Origin: UBA5072 sp963822145
GTDB lineage: Bacteria; Bacteroidota; Bacteroidia; Bacteroidales; UBA10428
Direction: 5' to 3'
DNA length: 64,000 nucleotides
NCBI GenBank assembly: GCA_963822145.1
Contig: CAWGGG010000004.1
Span: 806,001-870,000 of the forward strand
The notes below the pieces were generated by a model. It was not told the DNA's origin. It ran no database searches and saw only the letters and a program-made list of their open reading frames with translations. A program made the position numbers and the translations under genes. Shown piece by piece: positions 34,769 to 43,109 of this stretch (the first letter of the stretch is position 1; the number at the start of each line of letters is the position of its first letter).

Positions 34769-34959
34769 ATGAAGTCAAAGAAAAATATCCCGTTTTTCGA
34801 TACCTCCCCCCAAAAGACCAAATTGCTGCCTTACTTCACAGATGATGTTTGCTTTCTGCTCTTGGGTCAATTCGATTTTGATATTGCTTACGCAGGGACT
34901 TATGATAAAGCCCATGAGCTTTATGAATCAATTCATCTGTGGTTTAAAACAAATTTTCA

Positions 34960-35712
34960 TTATTTCTTTTCAAAGGAGATATCTTTAATCCACCAGAAAT
35001 CCTTATATACTATCTTTCTCAAATGGGTCATGAGTTCATCGTCAATCTTTTTGAACGCATTCCTGGATGTTTCATCCAGCTGATCCCAAAAAGCTTTGTC
35101 TTTCATCCAGAAGTCATTTTTATCCTTTCCCATGATCCATAAAATTATAACCGACTGTTCAAATCCGGTCAGGCCATTACCCATATTGATAGCACCATAT
35201 TTGCTTAAAATTTTGTTTCCTTGCTGAACCAAGGCTTCCACATCCTTTTCATGCCCCTTTTTAATGTACCATTCCTGCCACCAGCAATAAAAATTCTCCT
35301 CTTCCATGCCGGAGTTTTCAGGTAACATGCTCAGATCAGGGCGGTTGATCATGATTTTCTCTTCCGAATATTCAAGGCATTCCTGGAATTTTTTGTATTT
35401 GTCTGGTCCCCACTTGGCAACCAAAGCCTCCCAGGCTTTTTCAATGCCGGTAACATCATTATAGGATTCAATGGGATACCAGATGTAATACTTAAAGTCT
35501 CCGGATGTCCAGATATAAAAAGAATACGGGAAATTTTCCGTCTTACACTGGGCAACCATTTCTTTGTTAAGATCCATATACTGTGTCAGCATTTCGGATT
35601 TAACAACTTCAATTCCAGCCAGCCAAAGCTGACCCTTTTTTTCCTGGGCATGGGAACTCAGCAACATCCCGGACAGGGTAAGGGCAATCAGACAGGTGAT
35701 GATTTTTTTCAT
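34960..35712 (-). CDS. hypothetical secreted protein, 250 residues
   Basis: A secreted protein with a good signal peptide (MKKIITCLIALTLSGMLLSS, cleavage near SHAQ at 23). The mature chain is rich in aromatic and charged residues (YSFYIWTSGDFKYYIWYPIE, FYCWWQEWYIKKGHEKDVEA). The two halves look alike in composition and may be two ferredoxin-like or dimeric alpha-beta-barrel domains; that is a guess from the strand-helix pattern. I do not recognise a named family. It is convergent with the AsmA-like gene and divergent from the M3 peptidase gene, so it is probably a single-gene transcript. Confidence 0.72.
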   Translation of the reverse strand: MKKIITCLIALTLSGMLLSSHAQEKKGQLWLAGIEVVKSEMLTQYMDLNKEMVAQCKTENFPYSFYIWTSGDFKYYIWYPIESYNDVTGIEKAWEALVAKWGPDKYKKFQECLEYSEEKIMINRPDLSMLPENSGMEEENFYCWWQEWYIKKGHEKDVEALVQQGNKILSKYGAINMGNGLTGFEQSVIILWIMGKDKNDFWMKDKAFWDQLDETSRNAFKKIDDELMTHLRKIVYKDFWWIKDISFEKK

Positions 35713-35895
35713 GGTGGGTTGGGTTTTTATATGAAGGAATCATTAATGAAATATACTATATTTTGGGTTCAATGTCAATACTTTAGACCAGAAATCATCG
35801 CTGCTGCCTGTACTTTGTCATTTGTTTTTGCATTTTTTCATAATATATTGCACAAAAACAACATCCATTTTTTGCCATTTAAATTCCATTGCATT

Positions 35896-38004
35896 ATGAA
35901 AAACATTACCCTGATTTTGGTTAGTCTTGCTATGTTGCTTTTCGCAAACTGTAAAAAAGAAAAAATGACCGAGAATCCTTTCCTTACGGCATACCAGACT
36001 CCCTTTGAAGTGCCGCCCTTCGACAAGATCGATACCACGCATTATATGCCGGCCTTCCTGGAGGGCATGAAGTTGCAAAATGCTGAAATAGAGGCGCTGA
36101 TCAGCAACAATGAAGAACCTACCTTCGATAATACCATCCTGGCCTTTGACCGCTCAGGTATGTTGCTGACACGTGTGCGCAGGGTTTTTTCCAACCTGAA
36201 TGATGCCAATACCAACGATCAGATGCAGGCCATTGCACGGCAGATTGATCCGTTGCTTTCAAAACATCAGGACGACATCTACCTGAATGAAAAGCTCTTT
36301 GCCCGGATCAAAGCCGTATATGAAAAAAGACATGATGTGAAGCTCGACTCCCAGCAGATCAGGGTAACGGAGAAATACTACCGGGATTTCGAACGTATGG
36401 GAGCCAATCTGCCCAAAGAAAAGCAGGAGGAGTTGCGGATAATAAATGCCGAATTGTCCATGCTTTCGTTGAATTTTGGTCAGAACCTGCTGGCCGAAAC
36501 CAACAAGAATTTCAAACTGGTAATCGAAGATTCTGCTGATCTGTCGGGATTGCCGGCCGGAATTGTTGCAGGAGCCGCTGAGACTGCCAACGAGGCGGGA
36601 TTTCAAGGCAAATGGGTCTTCACCCTTTCCAAACCCAGCATGATTCCCTTTCTTCAATATGCGGACAACCGCGACCTGAGGGAGAAGATCTACAGGGGTT
36701 ATTTCATGAGGGGCAATAATGGCAATGCCAACGATAACAATTCCATTGTGGCCAAAATGGTCAAGCTTCGTGTTAAGAAAGCACAACTGTTGGGTTACAA
36801 GAGCTTTGCCGATTATATCATTGATGATAATATGGCCAAAACTCCCGAAAATGTAAACGATTTCCTTATGAAACTCTGGAAGCCGGCATTACCAATGGCC
36901 AAAAGGGAAGTAACTGACATGCAGAAGATCATTGATCGGGAAGGCGGGAAATTTAAACTTCAGCCCTGGGATTGGTGGTATTATGCCGAGAAAGTACGTA
37001 AGGAAAAATACGATCTCGATGACAGTGCCCTCAGACCCTATTTCAGTCTGGATAATGTCCGCGATGGCATGTTCCAGGTAGCCGGTAAACTTTATGGAGT
37101 CACCTTCACCCGCAGGAATGATCTTCCGGTGTATCAGAAGGACGTTGAGGCATACGAAGTAAAAGAGTTTGACGGACGTCCTGTTGGAATCCTTTACCTC
37201 GATTATTTCCCGAGGGATGGGAAAGGTGCCGGAGCCTGGTGCACCGATTTCCGGTCCCAGATCATGGAAAAGGGCATACGCATCGACCCTGTCATTTCGA
37301 TTGTCTGTAATTTTACCAAACCCACAGCAGATGCACCTTCACTGCTGAACTGGGATGAAGTGAATACCCTGTTTCATGAATTCGGTCACGGCCTTCACGG
37401 GTTGTTCACCCAGGGAAGCTACTACAGGACGGCCGGTGTGGTTCCCAACGATTATGTGGAACTTCCTTCACAGGTCATGGAAAACTGGGCGGGCGACCCT
37501 GATGTGATCAGGGCTTATGCACGCCATTACAAAACCGGTGAAGTCATACCCGAAGAACTGATCACGAAGATCCAGAATAGCGGCCTGTTTAACCAGGGCT
37601 TCGAAACCGTGGAATATATTGCTGCCTCAATGCTCGACCTGGATTTTCATGTCCTTCAGGATACCATGGATGTTAACGTCGGAGGGTTTGAAAAACAGGC
37701 TATGGATAAGATCGGTCTGATCAGTGAGATTTTACCCCGTTACCGTAGTACTTATTTTGCCCACATTTTCGATGGCGGGTATGCAGCCGGCTATTATGTA
37801 TACATATGGGCTGCCGTGCTGGATGCCGATGCTTTCAGCGCCTTCAGGGAATCCGGAGATATTTATAATCAGGACCTGGCTGCAAAATTCAGAAAATACT
37901 GCCTGGCCGAATCAGGTGATGATGAGGGGATGATTCAGTACAAGAAGTTCAGGGGTAAGGATCCGTCAGTGGAGGCTTTGCTCAAGAGAAGGGGATTGCA
38001 ATAG
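35896..38004 (+). CDS. M3-family zinc metallopeptidase (Dcp/OpdA-like) lipoprotein
   Basis: A 702-residue M3 peptidase with the zinc motif HEFGH near residues 493-497 (LFHEFGHGLHGLF), followed by YVELPSQVMENW with the third ligand Glu. The N-terminus is a lipoprotein signal (lipobox FANC, Cys19), so it is anchored in the envelope, unlike the cytoplasmic E. coli enzyme; this is usual in Bacteroidota. It cleaves dipeptides or short fragments from oligopeptides. I chose the ATG at 35896 because the longer frame upstream gives a non-native extension over the divergent gene's 5' region. Confidence 0.93.
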   Translation: MKNITLILVSLAMLLFANCKKEKMTENPFLTAYQTPFEVPPFDKIDTTHYMPAFLEGMKLQNAEIEALISNNEEPTFDNTILAFDRSGMLLTRVRRVFSNLNDANTNDQMQAIARQIDPLLSKHQDDIYLNEKLFARIKAVYEKRHDVKLDSQQIRVTEKYYRDFERMGANLPKEKQEELRIINAELSMLSLNFGQNLLAETNKNFKLVIEDSADLSGLPAGIVAGAAETANEAGFQGKWVFTLSKPSMIPFLQYADNRDLREKIYRGYFMRGNNGNANDNNSIVAKMVKLRVKKAQLLGYKSFADYIIDDNMAKTPENVNDFLMKLWKPALPMAKREVTDMQKIIDREGGKFKLQPWDWWYYAEKVRKEKYDLDDSALRPYFSLDNVRDGMFQVAGKLYGVTFTRRNDLPVYQKDVEAYEVKEFDGRPVGILYLDYFPRDGKGAGAWCTDFRSQIMEKGIRIDPVISIVCNFTKPTADAPSLLNWDEVNTLFHEFGHGLHGLFTQGSYYRTAGVVPNDYVELPSQVMENWAGDPDVIRAYARHYKTGEVIPEELITKIQNSGLFNQGFETVEYIAASMLDLDFHVLQDTMDVNVGGFEKQAMDKIGLISEILPRYRSTYFAHIFDGGYAAGYYVYIWAAVLDADAFSAFRESGDIYNQDLAAKFRKYCLAESGDDEGMIQYKKFRGKDPSVEALLKRRGLQ

Positions 38005-38013
38005 AAACAGATC

Positions 38014-38032
38014 AGGGGCATGTTGTGCCCCT
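38014..38032. terminator. GC-rich hairpin after the M3 peptidase gene
   Basis: AGGGGCA, a 5-base loop and TGCCCCT form a perfect 7-bp stem 9 bp after the stop. No T-run follows on the plus strand, so it may be a weak terminator or an mRNA-stabilising hairpin. Confidence 0.35.
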
Positions 38033-38094
38033 ATCCGCAACAATAACTTATTGCTGCATACGTTTTAATATTTAACCAACCCGACGTAAACTTT

Positions 38095-39087
38095 ATGATT
38101 AAAGAGTTATTTTTTCCTGCAGCGTTGGTATCCTGCTGTTTTTTTCTTTCCTGCGAGGATAACAAGGAAACCGACAATCCGGATATTCCCAGTACCATTA
38201 CCGGCGAAACCATTGCCAGTTATAATGTGGCAAAAGAGGATATCCTGAGATCCATCCCTGAAGAATTTATCCAGGCAGCCCGGAATAACCTTCATATTGC
38301 TTATCAGCATACTTCACACGGCACCCATGTATCATACGGGTTATTCGGACTGCAGGACTATAAAGCGGGGGATGATATTCTTTTTGGAGTTACCAATAAC
38401 AATCCTGCTTCCGGGAAACTGGATTTCAGGGATTATGCACTTGCAGATTACGCTGATGCCGGTGATGATGCTGCGGACCTTAGTGTCGACGAGACTGCCT
38501 TTATTCAGGCTACAAGGAATTATCTCGATGATCCTGAAAATGCTGAGATAAATGTGATTATGTGGTCATGGTGCAGCATCACCGGGCATAATGTCACCGG
38601 TAATTATCTGCCCGGTATGCAGACCCTGATTAATGAATATGGAGCAGGTGGGAGCAAGGTCGGCGCAAGCGCCGGTAAACGGGACAACCCGGTAACTTTC
38701 ATCTTTATGACCGGCCATGCAGAGGCCGGCAATAACATAGGGGATGAAAGACCCATGAGCCAGGCTGATACCATAATTGGCTATTGTAATGCCAAAAAGT
38801 ATTTTTGTCTCGATTACTTTGGCATTGATACCCATGACATGAACGACAATTACTGGACTGATGCAGGTGATAATGGTGACTCAGATAACTATGGCGGCAA
38901 CTTCTATACCTATTGGCAAAACTCACAAGCAGAAGGAGAAGCTTATTATTTTAATAAAGATGCACCGGGAGGCACCATAACTTATGGTGCCCACAACACC
39001 CAGCATATAACAGCCAACCGTAAAGCCTATGCCATGTGGTGGATCCTTGCCCGGATTGCAGGCTGGGATGGGGAGACGACAAATTAA
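38095..39087 (+). CDS. hypothetical lipoprotein, 330 residues
   Basis: A secreted lipoprotein with lipobox LSC at Cys20 and a Glu/Asp-rich linker. The mature domain has conserved-looking blocks with catalytic-type residues: IAYQHTSHGTHVSYG, VIMWSWCSITGH, FIFMTGHAEAG and CLDYFGIDTHDMN. The many His and Asp residues in turns suggest a metal-dependent or SGNH-like hydrolase, but I cannot name the family. Its last codons overlap the end of the convergent dipeptidase gene by four bases (39084-39087). Confidence 0.75.
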   Translation: MIKELFFPAALVSCCFFLSCEDNKETDNPDIPSTITGETIASYNVAKEDILRSIPEEFIQAARNNLHIAYQHTSHGTHVSYGLFGLQDYKAGDDILFGVTNNNPASGKLDFRDYALADYADAGDDAADLSVDETAFIQATRNYLDDPENAEINVIMWSWCSITGHNVTGNYLPGMQTLINEYGAGGSKVGASAGKRDNPVTFIFMTGHAEAGNNIGDERPMSQADTIIGYCNAKKYFCLDYFGIDTHDMNDNYWTDAGDNGDSDNYGGNFYTYWQNSQAEGEAYYFNKDAPGGTITYGAHNTQHITANRKAYAMWWILARIAGWDGETTN

Positions 39088-40154
39088 CGCCAGTGTTTTC
39101 TCAAAAAACGCAACCAGTTGCGCGACATGATATTTTCAATATCCTGATCCTGATACCCCCTGGCTTTCAGCAGATCAGGAACTTTCACAAGGTCCGCAAT
39201 AGTGTCCACTTCCTGCGGACCTTGTTCTTTTCCAAAAGCTCCGTCGAGATCAGAACCGATGGCAGCATGTTCCGAATTACCGGCAAGCTGGCATATATGA
39301 TCTATGTTGTTGATCATTTGCCCGAGGCTGACACCCATGCCTGAAGGGGTTGAAACGCCCCGTACCCATCCGGGTACCATCATCCAGGCATCCAGGGCTA
39401 CGCCAATCACACCATCGCGCTGAATGAGCGCCTCGATCTGCCGGTCCTCAAACTGACGGTTGTGCGGCACAAAAATCCGGCAATTATTATGGCTGGCCCA
39501 TACCGGACCATGAAACAAATCCAGGGCTTCCCAGAAACATTCATCATTGAGATGCGTGGCATCCAGGATTATTCCGAGCCGTTCCATTTCTTTCAGCAAT
39601 TCCCTACCAACCGGACTTATGCCACCTTTGGCGTCAGTGCCCTGGGCATAGGTGCCCGGACCATAATGCGCCGGACCCACTGCCCTTAGTCCGTCAGCAT
39701 AAGCCCGTTCGAGGTATGCGGGGGATATTATTGAGTCTGCCCCTTCAAGACTCAGGATATACCCTATCGGAGCATCATCCGGAGGATTGAGCCACAGCTT
39801 CACATGACGCTCAAGATCTTCCTTGTTTCCAATTTGCACCATTTCTCCTATATCTTCCATCACACGGTACCAGGCCATCTGTCCCTGCGTCATGGCCCAT
39901 GCCTGGTATGGAGATTTCCATCCGGGCAGTGAACTTCCTGGCTTGACATAGCGGGCAATCTGGGTGGCTATGCATAAACCGACCCGGCCCTGGCGCATAG
40001 CCTGTAAACTTACCGTACCGTTCATCCGGTCGGGTTTATCAGACATTCCTTTTTCCCGCTCCCGGATCTCCGGAACACTTTTGGTCAAATCGCGATTCCA
40101 TTCCAGGGCATTCATGGACAGATCCAGGTGTCCGTCTACAATAAGTTTTGTCAT
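39084..40154 (-). CDS. M19 membrane-dipeptidase family protein
   Basis: A 356-residue dizinc dipeptidase of family M19 (renal dipeptidase type). The H-x-D pair is at His9/Asp11 (IVDGHLDLS); further ligands fit LEGADSI, LDATHLND, WASHNNCR and IGSDLDGAFG. There is no signal peptide, so it is cytoplasmic. Bacterial M19 enzymes often cleave dipeptides with a D-residue at the C-terminal side. It is the last gene of a four-gene operon with a D-serine dehydratase-type enzyme (20 bp gap), RidA and a GntP-type permease, so it probably frees D-amino acids from L,D-dipeptides. Confidence 0.9.
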   Translation of the reverse strand: MTKLIVDGHLDLSMNALEWNRDLTKSVPEIREREKGMSDKPDRMNGTVSLQAMRQGRVGLCIATQIARYVKPGSSLPGWKSPYQAWAMTQGQMAWYRVMEDIGEMVQIGNKEDLERHVKLWLNPPDDAPIGYILSLEGADSIISPAYLERAYADGLRAVGPAHYGPGTYAQGTDAKGGISPVGRELLKEMERLGIILDATHLNDECFWEALDLFHGPVWASHNNCRIFVPHNRQFEDRQIEALIQRDGVIGVALDAWMMVPGWVRGVSTPSGMGVSLGQMINNIDHICQLAGNSEHAAIGSDLDGAFGKEQGPQEVDTIADLVKVPDLLKARGYQDQDIENIMSRNWLRFLRKHWR

Positions 40155-40174
40155 GAATCGTCAGGTTGTTTGTT

Positions 40175-41287
40175 TTACAGCGTGATCATCCTGTCGCGCG
40201 CATCAATCTGCCATTCCCCGGTGACCTTGCCGCTGACGACAGTATAAGCTGATTTATAGCGCGGAACAGTGGGGCAGATATGCCAGGGAATACCATAAAC
40301 AACATCACCGGGTTTATACAGATCAGCAGCATCAGTTTCCACAACCAGATGCTCTTCACTGTGGTTTACAAACCGCTTTACGGGAACATCCGGGAAGGTA
40401 ACCCGGGGGTGGGGCATTTCAGCAGCAAGTGCCTTGTGCCCGAGATCAAGACAAAGCAGGTTTTTATTGGGTTTGCTGACCACACGAGTGAGCAGCACGG
40501 CAGCATGTAAAAAGCTGAGATCAGAAAAATGGCTGTGATATCCGCTGTCCCATAACACGCAGGTTCCCGGACTGGTTTCAGTGTCCCTGCGGCCGGCATG
40601 GATCGGGAAGGTGGGTGTTCCTCCAGCGACGATTGCCGGAACCCCGAGGCCAATTTCTTTTATGGCTTGAATCAGGGATTTCACAGGCTGAAAATCCCTT
40701 TCGCAGACTCTCCTGCGATCCCGGATATCTTCTTCATGAATGTGGCCGTCATAGACATGAAGACCCCTGATTTTTAAATACCGGAGGTTGCTGATCTTCT
40801 GATACAGCAGTAAGGCTTCTTTCCCGGGTAGAATTCCGGTTCTGTCCATACCATTATTGATATCCAGCCATATATCCGCTTCCATTTCATAAGCGGCAGC
40901 TTTGGCAGCAAGCTGTTCAGCAACAGCCGGGGAATCAGCAAGGGTTGAAAACCGTGAACCGGTATAATGCTGCTGCAGTTTAAAGAATCCATCAATATGA
41001 GGGCCAACAGGTTGCATGGCTAACATGATGTCATTGCCACCGCATTGAGCAACCATTTCAGCCTCTGCCAGCGTGGAACACTTGAATTTGCTAATTCCGT
41101 TGCTGATCTTGAGCCTGACTATGGCAGCCATTTTGTGTGTCTTCACGTGCGGTCGCAAATGATCAGTTCCTCCTGCCATGGAGATCATGCGTCGTATGTT
41201 TTCCTCAATTCTTTCAGGAAAGACGATCAGGGCAGGAGTCGGAATTTCATTTGCACCGCCGGTATGATACCAGGGATTCATGTCCAC
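40175..41287 (-). CDS. PLP-dependent D-serine dehydratase / D-threonine aldolase family enzyme
   Basis: A 370-residue fold-type III PLP enzyme (alanine racemase-like N-terminus). The PLP lysine is probably Lys49 in RPHVKTHKM. Near the C-terminus, PWHICPTV gives His336 and Cys338. An H-x-C pair is the zinc site of eukaryotic-type D-serine dehydratase, whereas D-threonine aldolases have H-x-D. I therefore lean to D-serine dehydratase (D-serine to pyruvate and ammonia), although databases usually name it 'D-TA family'. RidA, encoded 14 bp upstream, removes the enamine such an enzyme releases, which supports this. Confidence 0.85.
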   Translation of the reverse strand: MDMNPWYHTGGANEIPTPALIVFPERIEENIRRMISMAGGTDHLRPHVKTHKMAAIVRLKISNGISKFKCSTLAEAEMVAQCGGNDIMLAMQPVGPHIDGFFKLQQHYTGSRFSTLADSPAVAEQLAAKAAAYEMEADIWLDINNGMDRTGILPGKEALLLYQKISNLRYLKIRGLHVYDGHIHEEDIRDRRRVCERDFQPVKSLIQAIKEIGLGVPAIVAGGTPTFPIHAGRRDTETSPGTCVLWDSGYHSHFSDLSFLHAAVLLTRVVSKPNKNLLCLDLGHKALAAEMPHPRVTFPDVPVKRFVNHSEEHLVVETDAADLYKPGDVVYGIPWHICPTVPRYKSAYTVVSGKVTGEWQIDARDRMITL

Positions 41288-41301
41288 AAAGGCTTTTGAA
41301 T

Positions 41302-41766
41302 TCAGTAGATTTCAAAAACAGCCTCAATTTCCACAGCGATATTCATGGGCAGAAACATCCCTACAGCACTCCGCACACCAATACCGCTATCCTCGCCAAA
41401 TACTTCCGCCATGAGTTCGCTGAAGCCGTTAATGACAGCAGGGTGCTGGCCAAAATCAGCCGTACTGTTGACCATACCGAGTACTTTAATGATTCTCCGG
41501 ATCTTGTTCAGATCGCCAATCTGGCTTTGAATGGTTGATAACATGGTCAGACCAACCTGCCGGGCAGCCATTTTACCTTCCTCCAGCGTAAGATTATCCC
41601 CAACTCTGCCTGTGATGAACGTTCCGTCCGATTTCACAGGACCCTGTCCGGACACATACAGCATCTTATCAACGATGAGCACGGGTTTATAAACGCCTAC
41701 CGGCTTAGGGGCGGGTGGTAAACTCAGTTTAAGCGCTATTATGCGCGATTCAGGATTAGCATTCAT
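41302..41766 (-). CDS. RidA-family enamine/imine deaminase
   Basis: A 154-residue YjgF/YER057c/UK114 protein. The key Arg132 (GVRSAVGM) and Glu146 (AVEIEAVFE) match Arg105 and Glu120 of E. coli RidA, so deaminase activity is likely. RidA hydrolyses reactive 2-aminoacrylate and related enamines made by PLP-dependent serine/threonine dehydratases. It lies between the permease gene (4 bp gap) and the D-serine dehydratase-type gene (14 bp gap), which fits that protective role. The N-terminus is a little longer than in classic RidA. Confidence 0.92.
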   Translation of the reverse strand: MNANPESRIIALKLSLPPAPKPVGVYKPVLIVDKMLYVSGQGPVKSDGTFITGRVGDNLTLEEGKMAARQVGLTMLSTIQSQIGDLNKIRRIIKVLGMVNSTADFGQHPAVINGFSELMAEVFGEDSGIGVRSAVGMFLPMNIAVEIEAVFEIY

Positions 41767-41770
41767 GTTT

Positions 41771-43087
41771 TTATAGGATTGAATTCAGTATCATTACGCC
41801 AATTAATCCGGAAACCCCGATAATGGTCTCCATAACCGTCCAGGTTCTAAAAGTATCTTTTATGCTCAGTGTGAAATATTCCTTATAGAGCCAGAATCCG
41901 GTGTCATTCACATGGGAAAGCATCAGGCTTCCTGCACCGATGGAGAGGACCATCAGTTCTGCATTCACACCGCCTCCTGAAACCACCGGCATGATGATAC
42001 CGGCTGCTGTTAATCCTGCCACAGTGGCTGATCCCACGCAAACCCGAATCACTGCTGCAATCAGCCATCCCAGAAACAGGGGAGAAAAACCCGACTGGCT
42101 CATCAGTGATGCAATGTATTCGCTAACACCACTGTCAGTTAATACCTGCTTCAGGATCCCGGAACCGGCGATAATAAAAATAACCATGGTAATGCTGGCC
42201 AGCGATTTGGCCAACATCTCAGATATCTCCTTCATTTTTTTACCCCTTGCCAGCCCCAGCGTATAAAGTGCCACCAGCAGGGAAATTACCAGAGCAACCG
42301 ACGGATTGCCGATCAGGCCGATAAATCTTCCGGTTGTGGTGTCTTTCAGCGCAGTAAAACCGGTGAGCGTGGCAATTAAGATCAGTATTACCGGGAGGAG
42401 GGCTGTAAGCATGCTAACCGCCATACCAGGCATCTCATCGTCTTTGAGTATGTTGGGATTCACAAATTCCTTCAACGGGGTGGCCAGCACATTCCTGAGG
42501 GTTCTGGCAAAAAGAGGACCGGCTACAACGATCACAGGAACAGCAATGATTATACCGTACAACAGGGTTTTACCAATATCCGCCTTAAACATGATGGAAA
42601 TAGCCGTTGGCGAAGGGTGGGGGGGCAAAAATCCGTGTGTTACGGACAGGGCTGCCAGCAAGGGGATGCCCACATACATTAAGGACAGGCCTGTGGAAGC
42701 AGCCACGGTAAAGATGAGCGGGACCAGGATCACAAAACCGACATTATAGAACATGGGGATCCCTACAATAAAACCAGTGGTAACCATAGCCCATTGCATA
42801 TACTTCACCCCGAAAATGCTGATCAGCTTTGAAGAAATCCTTTGTGCTGCACCGCTTTCAGCCACCAGTTTTCCAAGCATAGCCCCGAATCCCAGGATCA
42901 TGATCAGGGAACCCAGCGTGCTTCCGATGCCTGTCTCAATAGCCTTCACCAGGGCTTCAGGTCTCATGCCTTCAGCCAGTCCGATACCGATGGATACTAC
43001 TACAAAGGCTATAAAAGTGTCGAGTTTGAACACCGTCACCAGCAATATCAGCATGATGATTCCGAGGACAATGATGAGCAATGGCAT
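41771..43087 (-). CDS. GntP-family permease, possible D-serine (DsdX-like) transporter
   Basis: A 438-residue inner-membrane transporter with about 12 hydrophobic segments and the GntP-family signatures GFGAMLGKLVAESGAAQRIS and LPPHPSPTAISIMF. The family includes gluconate carriers and DsdX, the E. coli D-serine permease. The downstream RidA, D-serine dehydratase-type and M19 dipeptidase genes favour a D-serine or related D-amino acid as substrate; gluconate cannot be excluded from sequence alone. It is the first gene of this set and starts 22 bp after the ABC exporter genes, so one long transcript is possible. Confidence 0.9.
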   Translation of the reverse strand: MPLLIIVLGIIMLILLVTVFKLDTFIAFVVVSIGIGLAEGMRPEALVKAIETGIGSTLGSLIMILGFGAMLGKLVAESGAAQRISSKLISIFGVKYMQWAMVTTGFIVGIPMFYNVGFVILVPLIFTVAASTGLSLMYVGIPLLAALSVTHGFLPPHPSPTAISIMFKADIGKTLLYGIIIAVPVIVVAGPLFARTLRNVLATPLKEFVNPNILKDDEMPGMAVSMLTALLPVILILIATLTGFTALKDTTTGRFIGLIGNPSVALVISLLVALYTLGLARGKKMKEISEMLAKSLASITMVIFIIAGSGILKQVLTDSGVSEYIASLMSQSGFSPLFLGWLIAAVIRVCVGSATVAGLTAAGIIMPVVSGGGVNAELMVLSIGAGSLMLSHVNDTGFWLYKEYFTLSIKDTFRTWTVMETIIGVSGLIGVMILNSIL

Positions 43088-43109
43088 AGATTAAAGATAT
43101 TAAAACATT

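Noticed and set aside
34769..35083. A 104-codon plus-strand open frame starting directly after the stop of the AsmA-like gene.
   Set aside because: Its second half lies antisense to the well-supported secreted-protein gene, and the first 60 residues show no recognisable domain or signal. It may be a decayed remnant but cannot be supported.
36259..36786. A 175-codon antisense open frame inside the M3 peptidase gene.
   Set aside because: It is a shadow of a strongly conserved coding gene and its translation shows no domain pattern.
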